From: Polynucleobacter victoriensis | GTDB lineage: Bacteria > Pseudomonadota > Gammaproteobacteria > Burkholderiales > Burkholderiaceae | Direction of reading: 5' to 3' | NCBI RefSeq assembly: GCF_900187875.1 | Contig: NZ_FYEX01000001.1 | Coordinates: forward strand, 1-64,000 | DNA: 64,000 bases | Shown: positions 1 to 7,687 of the stretch, one piece after another | How positions within the stretch are numbered: position 1 is the stretch's first letter | Layout of the letters: each line of letters starts with the position of its first letter | Made by a program: the position numbers and the translations under genes | The notes under the pieces: model-generated | Database searches by the model: none | Seen by the model: the letters and a program-made list of their open reading frames with translations, nothing else | Told to the model about the DNA's origin: nothing

Positions 1-1
1 T

Positions 2-37
2 AGCGTTGTGGATACTTGGACTTTATTGGCTAAGTAA
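2..37 (+). CDS. C-terminal tail of an upstream gene (partial)
   Basis: The first bases can be read as the last 11 codons of a plus-strand gene ending in TAA (tail SVVDTWTLLAK). The fragment is too short to identify. Its only support is that the frame is open from the window edge and that the next gene points the other way, so a convergent neighbour is expected here. Confidence 0.25.
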   Translation, partial: SVVDTWTLLAK

Positions 38-52
38 CAAAACAACAGCAAT

Positions 53-78
53 AAAAAAGCGGACTACGTTAGTCCGCT
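53..78 (-). terminator. Rho-independent terminator of smpB
   Basis: A perfect 9-bp stem (58-66 with 70-78, AGCGGACTA/TAGTCCGCT) with a 3-nt loop is followed on the minus strand by a run of six T. The stem includes the smpB stop codon, so the terminator overlaps the end of the gene. Confidence 0.85.
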
Positions 79-527
79 ATCTTGGAGCCCGAACGCATAA
101 TTCGGGCTTTTTCTATTTGCCAGTCTCTATCTTTTGAGGCTTCGCGTTTATCGTGTTGCTTCTTACCGCGACCCAGACCAATCTCGCATTTGACGCGACC
201 TTTACTGAAGTGAAGGTTGAGTGGCACCAAGGTATAGCCGCGTTGCTCTACCTTACCAATCAATTTTTTAATTTCAATGGCATTCAGAAGTAGTTTTCTG
301 GTTCTACCTGGGTCAGCTAAAACATGGGTGGATGCTGAGATGAGGGGGCTGATATGGCAACCAATCAGATAAATCTCTGCATCACGTATAACCACATAAG
401 CCTCCTTGATTTGAACGCGACCTTCCCGGATGGCTTTAACTTCCCATCCTTGTAGGACCATTCCTGCCTCAAATCGCTCTTCAATGAAGTAGTCGAAAAA
501 GGCTTTTTTGTTATCAATGATGCTCAT
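69..527 (-). CDS. smpB: SsrA-binding protein SmpB
   Basis: SmpB binds tmRNA and brings it to stalled ribosomes for trans-translation in the cytoplasm. The 152-residue product has the family's usual length. It shows the N-terminal block [17 protein letters not shown] (about 6-22), the middle block LIGCHISP and the basic C-terminal block [20 protein letters not shown] (117-136), which contacts the tmRNA and the decoding centre. The ATG lies 27 bp from the divergent ratA start, so the two promoters must share this gap; a TATAAA-like -10 box for smpB sits a few bases upstream. smpB next to ratA and rnfH is a conserved proteobacterial arrangement. Confidence 0.97.
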   Translation of the reverse strand: MSIIDNKKAFFDYFIEERFEAGMVLQGWEVKAIREGRVQIKEAYVVIRDAEIYLIGCHISPLISASTHVLADPGRTRKLLLNAIEIKKLIGKVEQRGYTLVPLNLHFSKGRVKCEIGLGRGKKQHDKREASKDRDWQIEKARIMRSGSKIAD

Positions 528-554
528 ATATTTATATCGTTAGAATACGAGATT

Positions 555-989
555 ATGGCAGACGTATTTAAGACAGTACTCATTGGGCATTCTGCAGAGA
601 GAATGTATAACTTGGTCATTGATGTGGCTAAGTATCAAGATTTCCTACCTTGGTGCGGTGGTGTGGAGATCTATGAGCAAACTGAGGAGATTCTAGACGC
701 CAAAATCCATATCAAATTTAAGGGATTGGAACAATTCTTCCATACTCGGAACATAAATACTCGTCCTACATCCATTGATATGAGCTTTGTAGACGGACCA
801 TTTAAAAAATTCCATGGCAACTGGCGTTTCATGCCTTTGCGAGAGGATGCTTGCAAAATCGAATTTCAATTGCATTATGAATTTGAGAGCGTTTTGTTAG
901 AAAAGATCATTGGCCCGGTATTTGGCATGATTGCAGGTACTTTTGTGGATGGTTTTGTTAAGAGAGCTGATCAAGTGTATGGGGCATAA
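555..989 (+). CDS. ratA: RatA/Coq10-type START-domain protein
   Basis: This 144-residue protein belongs to the COQ10/RatA START-like family, which includes mitochondrial ubiquinone-binding Coq10 and E. coli RatA, reported to bind 50S subunits and block 70S association. Recognisable blocks are GHSAERMYNLV (11-21), YQDFLPWC (27-34) and FVDGPFKKFHGNWRF (about 78-92). It is divergent from smpB and overlaps the start of rnfH by 11 bp, so the two are probably translationally coupled. A TAGAAT hexamer at 541-546, only 8 nt before the ATG, suggests a very short or absent leader. Whether this member works in quinone handling or on ribosomes cannot be told from sequence. Confidence 0.93.
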   Translation: MADVFKTVLIGHSAERMYNLVIDVAKYQDFLPWCGGVEIYEQTEEILDAKIHIKFKGLEQFFHTRNINTRPTSIDMSFVDGPFKKFHGNWRFMPLREDACKIEFQLHYEFESVLLEKIIGPVFGMIAGTFVDGFVKRADQVYGA

Positions 990-1338
990 GTTGAACATCT
1001 TGCTCTGTGATTGTTGCCAAGGAGATCCTGTTATGACTCCTGTTGAGCTGAGTTTTGCCGAAAATGATCCTGTGACCGTAGGCCAGGCGCTGATTCAGTT
1101 GAATATTGCCAGTTCTGCAAAAGATCCAAATATCGCCAGAAAAGGCTGTTTTGGCGTGTTTGGCAAGCGCAAGGACTGGGATAGCCCCATCTACGAAGGG
1201 GATCGCTTAGAGCTATATAGCGAGCTACTTATTGATCCGATGGAGGCTCGCCGCAAAAAGGCTAACAAGAACCTAGATAACCGCTTGCAGGCTAAGGCGG
1301 CGGGTAGAAAAGGGCGTTTTTTGAGCAAACAGTCATAA
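979..1338 (+). CDS. rnfH: RnfH family ubiquitin-fold protein
   Basis: This small beta-grasp protein of the RnfH family (UPF0125) is 119 residues from the ATG at 979. Family signatures are GVFGK (59-63) followed by WDSPIYEGDRLELY and a basic tail DPMEARRKKA (87-96). An in-frame ATG at 931 lies deep in ratA and adds 16 residues unlike the family, so I prefer 979, which overlaps the ratA stop by 11 bp. Function is poorly known; the name comes from rnf clusters, but its usual place beside ratA and smpB is what is seen here. The guaB promoter overlaps its 3' end. Confidence 0.9.
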   Translation: MGHKLNILLCDCCQGDPVMTPVELSFAENDPVTVGQALIQLNIASSAKDPNIARKGCFGVFGKRKDWDSPIYEGDRLELYSELLIDPMEARRKKANKNLDNRLQAKAAGRKGRFLSKQS

Positions 1339-1350
1339 AACCTCTATAAT
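1321..1350 (+). promoter_or_regulatory. Predicted sigma70 promoter of guaB-guaA
   Basis: A perfect -10 box TATAAT (1345-1350) stands 18 bp after TTGAGC (1321-1326, four of six matches to TTGACA). It lies 25 nt before the guaB ATG and overlaps the end of rnfH. Predicted only from sequence. Confidence 0.6.
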
Positions 1351-1375
1351 TCGCTTTTGCGCATAGGGGTTTTGC

Positions 1376-2839
1376 ATGAGACTCATACAAAAAGCACTTA
1401 CATTTGACGATGTGCTTCTAGTTCCCGCTTATTCAGCGGTTCTACCACGTGATACTCAGTTGGGTACTCAACTGACTCGTGATATTTCGATCAATATTCC
1501 ACTCGTGTCTGCTGCAATGGACACAGTCACAGAAGGTCGCTTAGCGATTGTGATGGCTCAAGAGGGCGGCGTGGGCATTATTCATAAGAACTTAACGCCT
1601 GCTGAGCAAGCTCGTGAAGTAGCTAAGGTGAAGCGTTACGAATCTGGTGTGTTGCGTGATCCAATCACGATTTCACCGGATATGACAGTTCGCGATGTAA
1701 TCAATTTATCCAGAGAACATGGTTTCTCAGGTTTCCCAGTACTTCAGGGCAAAACAGTGGTGGGTATTATCACCAACCGCGATTTACGTTTTGAAGAAGA
1801 CTTGGATGCGAAGGTTCGTGACAAGATGACACCTAAAGATCGTCTTGTGACCATCAAGGAAGGTTCATCACCAGAAGAAGCAAAGCGCTTGATGAACAAG
1901 CATCGTCTTGAGCGCGTATTGGTCGTTAATGACAATTTTGAATTACGTGGCTTGATCACTGTTAAAGATATTCTTAAAGCCAAAGAGCATCCTTTGGCCA
2001 GTAAAGATGGTCGTGGTCAATTGATTGCTGGTGCAGCCGTAGGCGTTGGCCCAGACAATGATGAGCGTATTGAGTTATTAGCTAAAGCTGGCGTAGATGT
2101 CATCGTGGTTGATACAGCTCACGGTCATAGTCAAGGCGTATTGGATCGTGTGAAGTGGGTTAAAAAGAACTATCCACAGATTCAGGTTATCGGCGGCAAC
2201 ATTGCAACCGGTGAGGCAGCTAAAGCTTTGGTGGCTCATGGTGCTGATGGTGTGAAAGTTGGTATTGGTCCAGGTTCTATTTGTACAACTCGTATCGTTG
2301 CTGGTGTGGGTGTTCCGCAAATCACAGCTGTTGTGAATGTTTCTGAAGCTCTTAAAGGTACAGGCGTGCCATTGATTGCTGACGGTGGTATTCGTTACTC
2401 TGGTGATATTTCTAAAGCCTTAGCAGCTGGTGCGCATTGCGTGATGATGGGCGGTATGTTTGCAGGTACTGAAGAAGCTCCAGGTGAAGTGTTCTTGTAT
2501 CAGGGCCGTTCATACAAGAGCTACCGTGGTATGGGTTCAGTAGGTGCCATGAAGGATGGTGCTGCAGATCGTTACTTCCAAGAAGATAACAGTGCTAACG
2601 TTGATAAGTTGGTGCCAGAAGGTATTGAGGGTCGTGTTCCTTATAAAGGAAGCGTCTTAGCGATTGTTCATCAATTAACTGGTGGTATTCGTTCTTCAAT
2701 GGGTTACTGTGGATGCAAAACAATTTCTGAGTTGCATGAAAAAGCAGGTTTTGTTGAGATCACTTCTGCAGGTATGCGCGAGTCACATGTTCATGATGTG
2801 CAAATTACTAAAGAAGCACCTAACTACCACATCGATTAA
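1376..2839 (+). CDS. guaB: IMP dehydrogenase
   Basis: GuaB oxidises IMP to XMP with NAD+, the first committed step to GMP. At 487 residues it is a full-length bacterial enzyme: catalytic TIM barrel, an inserted pair of CBS domains (about 95-205), and the active-site loop [10 protein letters not shown] with nucleophile Cys303. The flap region carries YRGMGS and the C-terminus the usual MRESHVHDV block. guaA follows after 32 bp, so the two enzymes of the GMP branch form an operon. The start is supported by the conserved N-terminus [11 protein letters not shown]. Confidence 0.98.
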   Translation: MRLIQKALTFDDVLLVPAYSAVLPRDTQLGTQLTRDISINIPLVSAAMDTVTEGRLAIVMAQEGGVGIIHKNLTPAEQAREVAKVKRYESGVLRDPITISPDMTVRDVINLSREHGFSGFPVLQGKTVVGIITNRDLRFEEDLDAKVRDKMTPKDRLVTIKEGSSPEEAKRLMNKHRLERVLVVNDNFELRGLITVKDILKAKEHPLASKDGRGQLIAGAAVGVGPDNDERIELLAKAGVDVIVVDTAHGHSQGVLDRVKWVKKNYPQIQVIGGNIATGEAAKALVAHGADGVKVGIGPGSICTTRIVAGVGVPQITAVVNVSEALKGTGVPLIADGGIRYSGDISKALAAGAHCVMMGGMFAGTEEAPGEVFLYQGRSYKSYRGMGSVGAMKDGAADRYFQEDNSANVDKLVPEGIEGRVPYKGSVLAIVHQLTGGIRSSMGYCGCKTISELHEKAGFVEITSAGMRESHVHDVQITKEAPNYHID

Positions 2840-2871
2840 TTCGACTAATTTGTCACATATTTAGGATTACT

Positions 2872-4479
2872 GTGCACGACAAGATTTTAATTTTGGACTT
2901 TGGGTCACAAGTGACCCAATTGATTGCTAGACGCGTTCGTGAAGCACGCGTTTATTCAGAAATTCATCCCTATGATGTAGATCCAAGCTTTATTGAAAAG
3001 TTTGTCAAGGAGCAGGGTTGTAAAGGCATTATCTTGTCCGGTGGTCCAAGTTCTGTGACAGAGGGCGACACGCCTCGTGCACCTGAAATTGTTTTTAATT
3101 TGGGCGTGCCTGTTTTAGGTATTTGTTATGGCATGCAAACGATGGCTGCACAGTTGGGTGGTCAGGTTGCAACGGCTGAATCTTTAGGTAAATCAAGAGA
3201 ATTTGGTTACGCTGAAGTTCGTGCAAGAGGTCATACCAAGTTATTAGAAAATATCCAGGACTTCACAACACCTGAAGGTCATGGCATTTTGAAGGTATGG
3301 ATGAGTCATGGTGACTCAGTAACTGAACTCCCTGCCGGCTTTAAGTTAATGGCATCGACTGATTCATGCCCGATTGCGGGTATGGCTGATGAAGACCGTC
3401 GTTTTTATGCTGTTCAATTCCACCCTGAAGTAACACATACTGTTTTAGGTAAAGCGATTCTAGAGCGTTTTGTTCATCAAATTTGTGCCTGTGGCACAGA
3501 TTGGGTCATGGGTGATTACATTGCTGAAGCTGTTGCATCGATTCGCAAACAGGTTGGCAGTGATGAAGTTATTTTAGGTTTGTCTGGTGGTGTTGATTCA
3601 AGTGTTGCTGCTGCTTTGATTCATCGTGCGATTGGTGCTCAGTTAACTTGTGTGTTCGTGGACCATGGTTTGCTTCGCTTAAACGAAGGCAAGATGGTGA
3701 TGGACATGTTTGCCAAGAACTTGGGCGTTAAAGTAATCCACGTAGATGCTACCAATCAGTTTATGGGTGAATTGGCAGGAGTTTCTGATCCAGAAGCTAA
3801 GCGCAAAATCATTGGTAAAGAATTCGTTGAAGTATTCCAAGTTGAATCTGGAAAAATTAAGAATGCTAAGTGGCTTGCACAAGGCACCATTTATCCAGAC
3901 GTCATCGAGTCTGCCGGTAAAGGTAAAAAGGGTGCTCATACTATCAAGAGCCATCACAACGTAGGTGGCTTACCTGAGGATATGAAGCTTCAGTTATTGG
4001 AGCCATTACGCGAACTATTCAAAGACGAAGTGCGTGAATTAGGCGTTGCATTGGGCTTGCCTCACGAGATGGTTTACCGTCATCCATTCCCAGGCCCTGG
4101 CTTAGGAGTGCGCATCTTGGGTGAAGTAAAAAAAGAGTTTGCTGATTTATTGCGCCGAGCTGATGCTATCTTTATTGAAGAGCTTCGTTCCACCATCGAT
4201 GAAAACAGTGGTAAATCTTGGTATGACTTAACTAGCCAGGCGTTCGCTGTATTTTTGCCAGTTAAATCAGTTGGTGTGATGGGCGATGGAAGAACTTATG
4301 AGTATGTCGTTGCATTGCGCGCTGTGCAAACGCAAGATTTCATGACGGCTCATTGGGCGCATTTGCCGCATGATTTATTGGGTCGAGTATCTAATCGGAT
4401 CATTAATGAAGTCCGTGGTATTAACCGGGTTGTCTACGATATTAGCGGTAAGCCACCAGCCACGATCGAGTGGGAATGA
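2872..4479 (+). CDS. guaA: GMP synthase (glutamine-hydrolysing)
   Basis: GuaA aminates XMP to GMP using ammonia from glutamine. The 535-residue protein has an N-terminal class I amidotransferase domain (GICYGMQ with Cys85; FHPEV near 185), the ATP-pyrophosphatase P-loop SGGVDSS near 240 and the C-terminal dimerisation domain ending PPATIEWE. The start is GTG, with AGGA a few bases upstream. The last codons GAG TGG GAA TGA coincide with the left end of the accessory island; a second copy reading GAG TGG GAA TAA lies at 7678-7689, so the present TGA stop was supplied by the insertion. The 3' end of guaA is a known target of tyrosine-recombinase islands. Confidence 0.98.
   Translation: MHDKILILDFGSQVTQLIARRVREARVYSEIHPYDVDPSFIEKFVKEQGCKGIILSGGPSSVTEGDTPRAPEIVFNLGVPVLGICYGMQTMAAQLGGQVATAESLGKSREFGYAEVRARGHTKLLENIQDFTTPEGHGILKVWMSHGDSVTELPAGFKLMASTDSCPIAGMADEDRRFYAVQFHPEVTHTVLGKAILERFVHQICACGTDWVMGDYIAEAVASIRKQVGSDEVILGLSGGVDSSVAAALIHRAIGAQLTCVFVDHGLLRLNEGKMVMDMFAKNLGVKVIHVDATNQFMGELAGVSDPEAKRKIIGKEFVEVFQVESGKIKNAKWLAQGTIYPDVIESAGKGKKGAHTIKSHHNVGGLPEDMKLQLLEPLRELFKDEVRELGVALGLPHEMVYRHPFPGPGLGVRILGEVKKEFADLLRRADAIFIEELRSTIDENSGKSWYDLTSQAFAVFLPVKSVGVMGDGRTYEYVVALRAVQTQDFMTAHWAHLPHDLLGRVSNRIINEVRGINRVVYDISGKPPATIEWE
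4468..4477. repeat. Left attachment-site repeat (attL core)
   Basis: GAGTGGGAAT at the end of guaA, repeated exactly at 7678-7687. It spans codons for E-W-E and the first base of the stop. Confidence 0.7.
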
Positions 4480-4531
4480 CGGGAATTTTGTAACCTATTG
4501 ATTTATATAGATAAATTCCACGTAATACAGT

Positions 4532-4563
4532 AATCAGTCATTTCTTAAATGACTGATTTTGTT
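4532..4563 (+). terminator. Terminator after guaA, inside the island's left end
   Basis: A perfect 12-bp stem AATCAGTCATTT/AAATGACTGATT (4532-4543 with 4547-4558) has a 3-nt loop and is followed by TTTGTT. It would stop guaA transcripts. Because it lies after the left repeat it belongs to the island, so the insertion probably uncoupled queE from the guaBA transcript. Confidence 0.65.
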
Positions 4564-4577
4564 GAATAAAAAAATTA

Positions 4578-4598
4578 AGTTACACAGAATGTTACACA
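4578..4598. repeat. Arm-type repeats, left end (AGTTACACA, TGTTACACA)
   Basis: Two same-strand copies of a 9-mer start at 4578 and 4590. Matching copies occur near the right end of the island. Paired short repeats just inside both ends are typical of tyrosine-integrase arm-binding sites. Confidence 0.5.
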
Positions 4599-4600
4599 TA

Positions 4601-4630
4601 CAGGTAACTACTCAAAATGATAGTTACCTG
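4601..4630. repeat. Perfect inverted repeat in island left end
   Basis: Arms CAGGTAACTA and TAGTTACCTG are separated by 10 nt. There is no T-tract, so this is not an obvious terminator; it may be a protein-binding site or an RNA hairpin. Confidence 0.55.
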
Positions 4631-5032
4631 GATAGGGTGGTAAGCAACCATCTTAAAGAGATCACAGCACTAAAGTGTGCTCACTAATTCGTTTGAAACG
4701 ATTTGCTGTGTGATTGCTTATTGCACAAAGTTCGAATCTCGTGAGTCGGATCCGGGCCCTAAACAGGATTAGAAGCCTGCGGATTAACAGGAACGGAGCC
4801 TCGAAAAATTCTCAATGATCTCAAGCTATTACATGGGTAAAAAGTAAGTGCGCTAAGAGAGGCGGGCAAAAGAGCAACAATATTTTCGAATTAAAGTGTC
4901 GATATATGTTGAAATGTGTAATATTATGTGTAAAACAATACTTTACAGATGCTTACTACCGTACTTTCGAAAATTTAACTAAGCATGTTTTTTTAGATTT
5001 ATCTATACAAAACAATAGTTTAGGGGATATTA

Positions 5033-5851
5033 ATGACAGTAAAACCAATGGGGAGCTGGCCGCACTCTCCGCTGATAATGGTTTTGGCGCAGGTTCGGTT
5101 TGAATCGTTTATTGGGTGGGAGGCTATGGCAAAGGGCTTTCAAGCTTTGATACAGCAAGACTATCCAAGGTTCAATGAACAGCAAATACTTCCTTTTAAT
5201 GTTCGACCCACTGATGTTGGGCAGCTAGATGTATCTCCTGAAGTGCAGGCATTCAAGTACTTTGAATTTAAAAATGCTGATGAAACCAAATGCCTTCGTT
5301 TGGATTCTGGATCGTTAACTTATACGGTAACTGAATACGAGCAATACTCTGATTTTTTCGAAGCAGACTGGTTTAGATCATTGCAGGCTTTGACAAATCA
5401 ACATCCTTTGTATCTAAAGCGCCTTGGGCTGCGGTATGTTGATTTATTTCAAACCGAGAATATTGAAGCAATTAGCGAGTATATAAATCCACCTTTGGCC
5501 TCCGGGCTTGGTCTGGATGGTTGGACTTCAACGAATCGTTTTGCTGTTTGTGACTACACGCGGGATAACCAAAAATTGAGAGTGCAATTATTTCAGCAGC
5601 GTGGAGCGCCCCCATTGCCGCCAGACATTGCATCATTGCAGATTAAAAAATCTGTGCTTCAGTCAATAAATCCGGAAAAAACGAGTGTAATTTTGGATAT
5701 GGACAGAATGGAGGACGTTTCTGGTGTTTTGTCAGCAATAGATCTGCGTGATAGATTTATCTCAATTCACGAAGATTTATCTAATGCATTTCGCGCCATC
5801 ATCACTGATGATGCGAGACAAAAGTGGGGCGACCCTAAATTGGAACAGTAA
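5033..5851 (+). CDS. TIGR04255 family protein (island operon gene 1)
   Basis: This 272-residue soluble protein matches the sporadically distributed TIGR04255 family, whose function is unknown. Diagnostic features are the N-terminal SPLIMVLAQVRFESF (12-26) and the later LGLRYVDLF (131-139) after a Y-rich segment with the pattern YxxYxxFFEADWF. No signal peptide, membrane segment or catalytic motif is visible. The ATG has AGGGGA about 7 nt upstream. The next gene starts 3 bp after its stop, so the three island genes are almost certainly one transcript. TIGR04255 proteins occur in accessory regions of many unrelated bacteria; a sensor or structural role beside a toxin-like kinase is inference only. 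Confidence 0.8.
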   Translation: MTVKPMGSWPHSPLIMVLAQVRFESFIGWEAMAKGFQALIQQDYPRFNEQQILPFNVRPTDVGQLDVSPEVQAFKYFEFKNADETKCLRLDSGSLTYTVTEYEQYSDFFEADWFRSLQALTNQHPLYLKRLGLRYVDLFQTENIEAISEYINPPLASGLGLDGWTSTNRFAVCDYTRDNQKLRVQLFQQRGAPPLPPDIASLQIKKSVLQSINPEKTSVILDMDRMEDVSGVLSAIDLRDRFISIHEDLSNAFRAIITDDARQKWGDPKLEQ

Positions 5852-5854
5852 TAT

Positions 5855-6592
5855 ATGATAAGTAATTCTCTACGCTATGTTGATTTTGCAGCCCCTAGCC
5901 ATCAGTGGACGGCCGGCACTGGAGCGCTCCCTTTTGATAATGATGCAGCTCCTGAGATAGCCTATTTTCAAGAGCCTGGTACAGGTGCATCTAGTGGTTT
6001 ATCTAGAGTCTGGTGGGAGCAACATATCAGCAAACCTTTGACTGAGAATGAGCGGGTGCTAGTTTTGCGTTCAAGGTTAAATACCCGTATGGCTAACAAA
6101 ATTAATACATATGTATTGCCACGAAATTTTGAGGTGGTGGGCACTCCAGTTTTGGGCCAATTTATCACACCAAAAAAAATGATGAGTGTGATACGTGAAG
6201 CATGGCTTCCAAATGTGACGCAGCTTGCTCAAATCTTAAGGGTTGAACGGCCTACAATTTATCTGTGGAATTCTTTGGATGATGCAGCTCGCATTCGAGT
6301 GCATAAAATGGGGCGCCTTAAAGAGGTTTATCAATTGGCTGAGAAGTGGATTGCATTAGGGAGTTTATCAATAAATATATTGTCTATTCCGATTGAAACC
6401 GGGGAGACGTTAATAAATGTGCTATCCAAAGAAAATCTAAACGAACAAAGTGCTTTGAGTTTTCATGCGCTTATGAACTCTTTTGGAGATAGAGAAAAAT
6501 CAATTCGAACTGAGAAAACCAGAAGAATTGGGGAAGCATTAGGTAGGGCGCTTACTAAGTTCCCCGTGGCTAGTACAAAAAAATCCTCTTAA
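5855..6592 (+). CDS. Helix-turn-helix protein, antitoxin-like (island operon gene 2)
   Basis: The 245-residue protein has no family I can name with certainty. Its centre (about 112-165) reads as a helix-turn-helix: VTQLAQILRVERPTIYLW, then RLKEVYQLAEKW. The downstream pattern W-x-G-x(n)-GETLINVLSKENLN loosely recalls the C-terminal domain of Xre/MbcA/ParS antitoxins, where an HTH precedes a short toxin-binding domain. The N-terminal 100 residues are unlike those antitoxins. It starts 3 bp after the TIGR04255 gene and its stop is 3 bp before the kinase gene, the usual place for an antitoxin. A DNA-binding autorepressor and neutraliser of the kinase is a reasonable but unproven reading. Confidence 0.75.
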   Translation: MISNSLRYVDFAAPSHQWTAGTGALPFDNDAAPEIAYFQEPGTGASSGLSRVWWEQHISKPLTENERVLVLRSRLNTRMANKINTYVLPRNFEVVGTPVLGQFITPKKMMSVIREAWLPNVTQLAQILRVERPTIYLWNSLDDAARIRVHKMGRLKEVYQLAEKWIALGSLSINILSIPIETGETLINVLSKENLNEQSALSFHALMNSFGDREKSIRTEKTRRIGEALGRALTKFPVASTKKSS

Positions 6593-6595
6593 ACA

Positions 6596-7270
6596 GTGTC
6601 TTCTCTAATTGAGAAATTCCAAAATGAAATTAGCAAAGTATTAGAAGCTAATAGTGGGCCGTTGCTTGTAGTAATAGCAGGCCACAATGGAGCTGGAAAG
6701 ACCACATGTTATGAGCAGGTTTTAAAACCATTTCTTGATGATGTGGGCCTTGAGTATATTAATGCCGATAACATTGAGCGAGAAATAAAGCGCGAATACT
6801 CCGATGAGGGACTTGTACGCTCACCACAAGAATTCTCTGAATTGGCAAGATTAGAGGCCGACCAACAGCGAGAGGTTGCCATTAAATCTCGCAGAGACTT
6901 TTGTTTTGAGACTGTTGCGTCCCATATAAGCAAAGTTTCCCTAATGGAGCAGGCAATTTCTCTTGGTTATACGGTAATTTTATTTTTTATTGGTTTAGAC
7001 TCGCCAGATAAATCGTATGAGCGTGTGCAGTTGCGATTTGCAAATGGTGGTCACGACGTTCCATATGAAAAAATCATTGAGCGTTATCCTCGGGTTATAG
7101 AGAATATGAAGTTGGCAATGAAGGTGGCAACTGTGGCTATTGCTATAGATAATAGCCAAGAAGGGTCTGTTGGATCACCTGAATACATCCCTTCCGCAAT
7201 TTTTAAAGGTGGGATATTAATTGAGCGGATAAACGATTATCCAAAATGGATGGATCCAATATTAATTTGA
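6596..7270 (+). CDS. Zeta-toxin-like P-loop kinase (island operon gene 3)
   Basis: The 224-residue P-loop kinase has Walker A GHNGAGKTT (29-37, Lys35), then INADNI (55-60) at the substrate-binding position, CFETVAS (103-109) and the late block RFANGGHDVPYEKIIERYP (147-165). This order is typical of zeta-toxin/chromosomal zeta-like kinases (FET and GGHDVP), which phosphorylate UDP-N-acetyl sugars or other small molecules. The start is GTG, 3 bp after the preceding stop with no good Shine-Dalgarno, implying translational coupling. The length matches short chromosomal zeta-like proteins rather than plasmid zeta (about 290). Toxicity and substrate are unknown; no epsilon-type antitoxin is present. 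Confidence 0.85.
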   Translation: MSSLIEKFQNEISKVLEANSGPLLVVIAGHNGAGKTTCYEQVLKPFLDDVGLEYINADNIEREIKREYSDEGLVRSPQEFSELARLEADQQREVAIKSRRDFCFETVASHISKVSLMEQAISLGYTVILFFIGLDSPDKSYERVQLRFANGGHDVPYEKIIERYPRVIENMKLAMKVATVAIAIDNSQEGSVGSPEYIPSAIFKGGILIERINDYPKWMDPILI

Positions 7271-7326
7271 GGTTTCTGGGGTCATGCTCCTTATGCTTTG
7301 AATCTAATTGGAAACCTCACTTTTTC
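7269..7326 (+). terminator. Possible terminator of the island operon
   Basis: GAGGTTTC (7269-7276) is complementary to GAAACCTC (7311-7318), followed by ACTTTTTC. The loop is long (34 nt), which weakens the call, but the position directly after the kinase stop is right. Confidence 0.4.
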
Positions 7327-7531
7327 ACTCTTTTGTGTGATTTTCAGATTCAACCGTTACTTAAGTAACGCCTAGAATATCCCTGTGACTGATGAATTCA
7401 ATGTCGAATTCATGGGGCAAATTAAAGCCCAGAGGCCGACCTCTCTAGCTGAAGACTTTAAGAAGTAGCAAACTGAAAATCGTTTAAACGTATTGCCATG
7501 TATTTTTAATTCTGTTTTACGTTTTACACAT

Positions 7532-7674
7532 TGTGTAACTTATTGCTAGTAAAATTCCAAACATCATCTAAAGCTTTTGCTTTTCAGTAATTCTTTTTGT
7601 TACACAAAAGTTACACACAAATAAATAAATTTATGCAAGCTATTGTTTACAAAGTAAATTTTCTCCGTGTAACT
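7532..7674. repeat. Arm-type repeats, right end
   Basis: TGTGTAACT (7532-7540, inverted), TGTTACACA (7598-7606), AGTTACACA (7609-7617) and GTGTAACT (7667-7674, inverted, 8 of 9 positions). They match the left-end 9-mers at 4578 and 4590. The last copy lies within a short hairpin, TCCGT/ACGGA, abutting the right att core. Confidence 0.5.
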
Positions 7675-7677
7675 ACG

Positions 7678-7687
7678 GAGTGGGAAT
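7678..7687. repeat. Right attachment-site repeat (attR core) with relic guaA stop
   Basis: GAGTGGGAAT is followed by AA, so the frame GAG TGG GAA TAA reproduces the GuaA C-terminus E-W-E-stop. This is what remains of the original guaA end after insertion. Confidence 0.7.

Larger units (their letters stand above)
4480..5032. other. 553-bp non-coding left flank of the island
   Basis: No convincing gene is seen. The stretch holds the terminator at 4532-4563, the paired 9-mers at 4578-4598 and a perfect 10-bp inverted repeat CAGGTAACTA/TAGTTACCTG (4601-4610 with 4621-4630). A further foldable section follows: ATCACAGCA (4661-4669) can pair with most of TGCTGTGTGAT (4704-4714) around a small TCGTTTGAAACGA hairpin. 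A tRNA T-loop-like string GTTCGAATC occurs near 4730 without a matching stem. The flank could hold integration sites, a small RNA or decayed genes. The promoter of the three-gene operon should lie in its last 150 bp, but I could not place it. Confidence 0.5.
4468..7687. mobile_element. guaA-inserted accessory island without integrase
   Basis: The segment is bounded by the direct repeat GAGTGGGAAT (4468-4477 and 7678-7687), which codes the last residues of GuaA. Just inside both ends are repeats of A/TGTTACACA, arranged like integrase arm sites. Between them lie the only non-housekeeping genes of this part of the window and two long non-coding flanks. No integrase or excisionase is recognisable in 3.2 kb, so the element is either cargo left after decay or one mobilised in trans. 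Without it, guaA and queE would be 9 bp apart. The boundaries are direct observation; the mobile origin is inference from the repeats and the known use of guaA 3' ends. Confidence 0.75.

Noticed and set aside
4725..4760. tRNA-like string GTTCGAATC in the island flank, as a possible tRNA gene or tRNA att site
   Set aside because: The flanking bases do not form a T-stem, and no acceptor or anticodon arm can be drawn.
4906..5103. 65-codon open frame upstream of the TIGR04255 gene
   Set aside because: It overlaps the start of the next gene in another frame, has no ribosome-binding site and shows no domain-like pattern.
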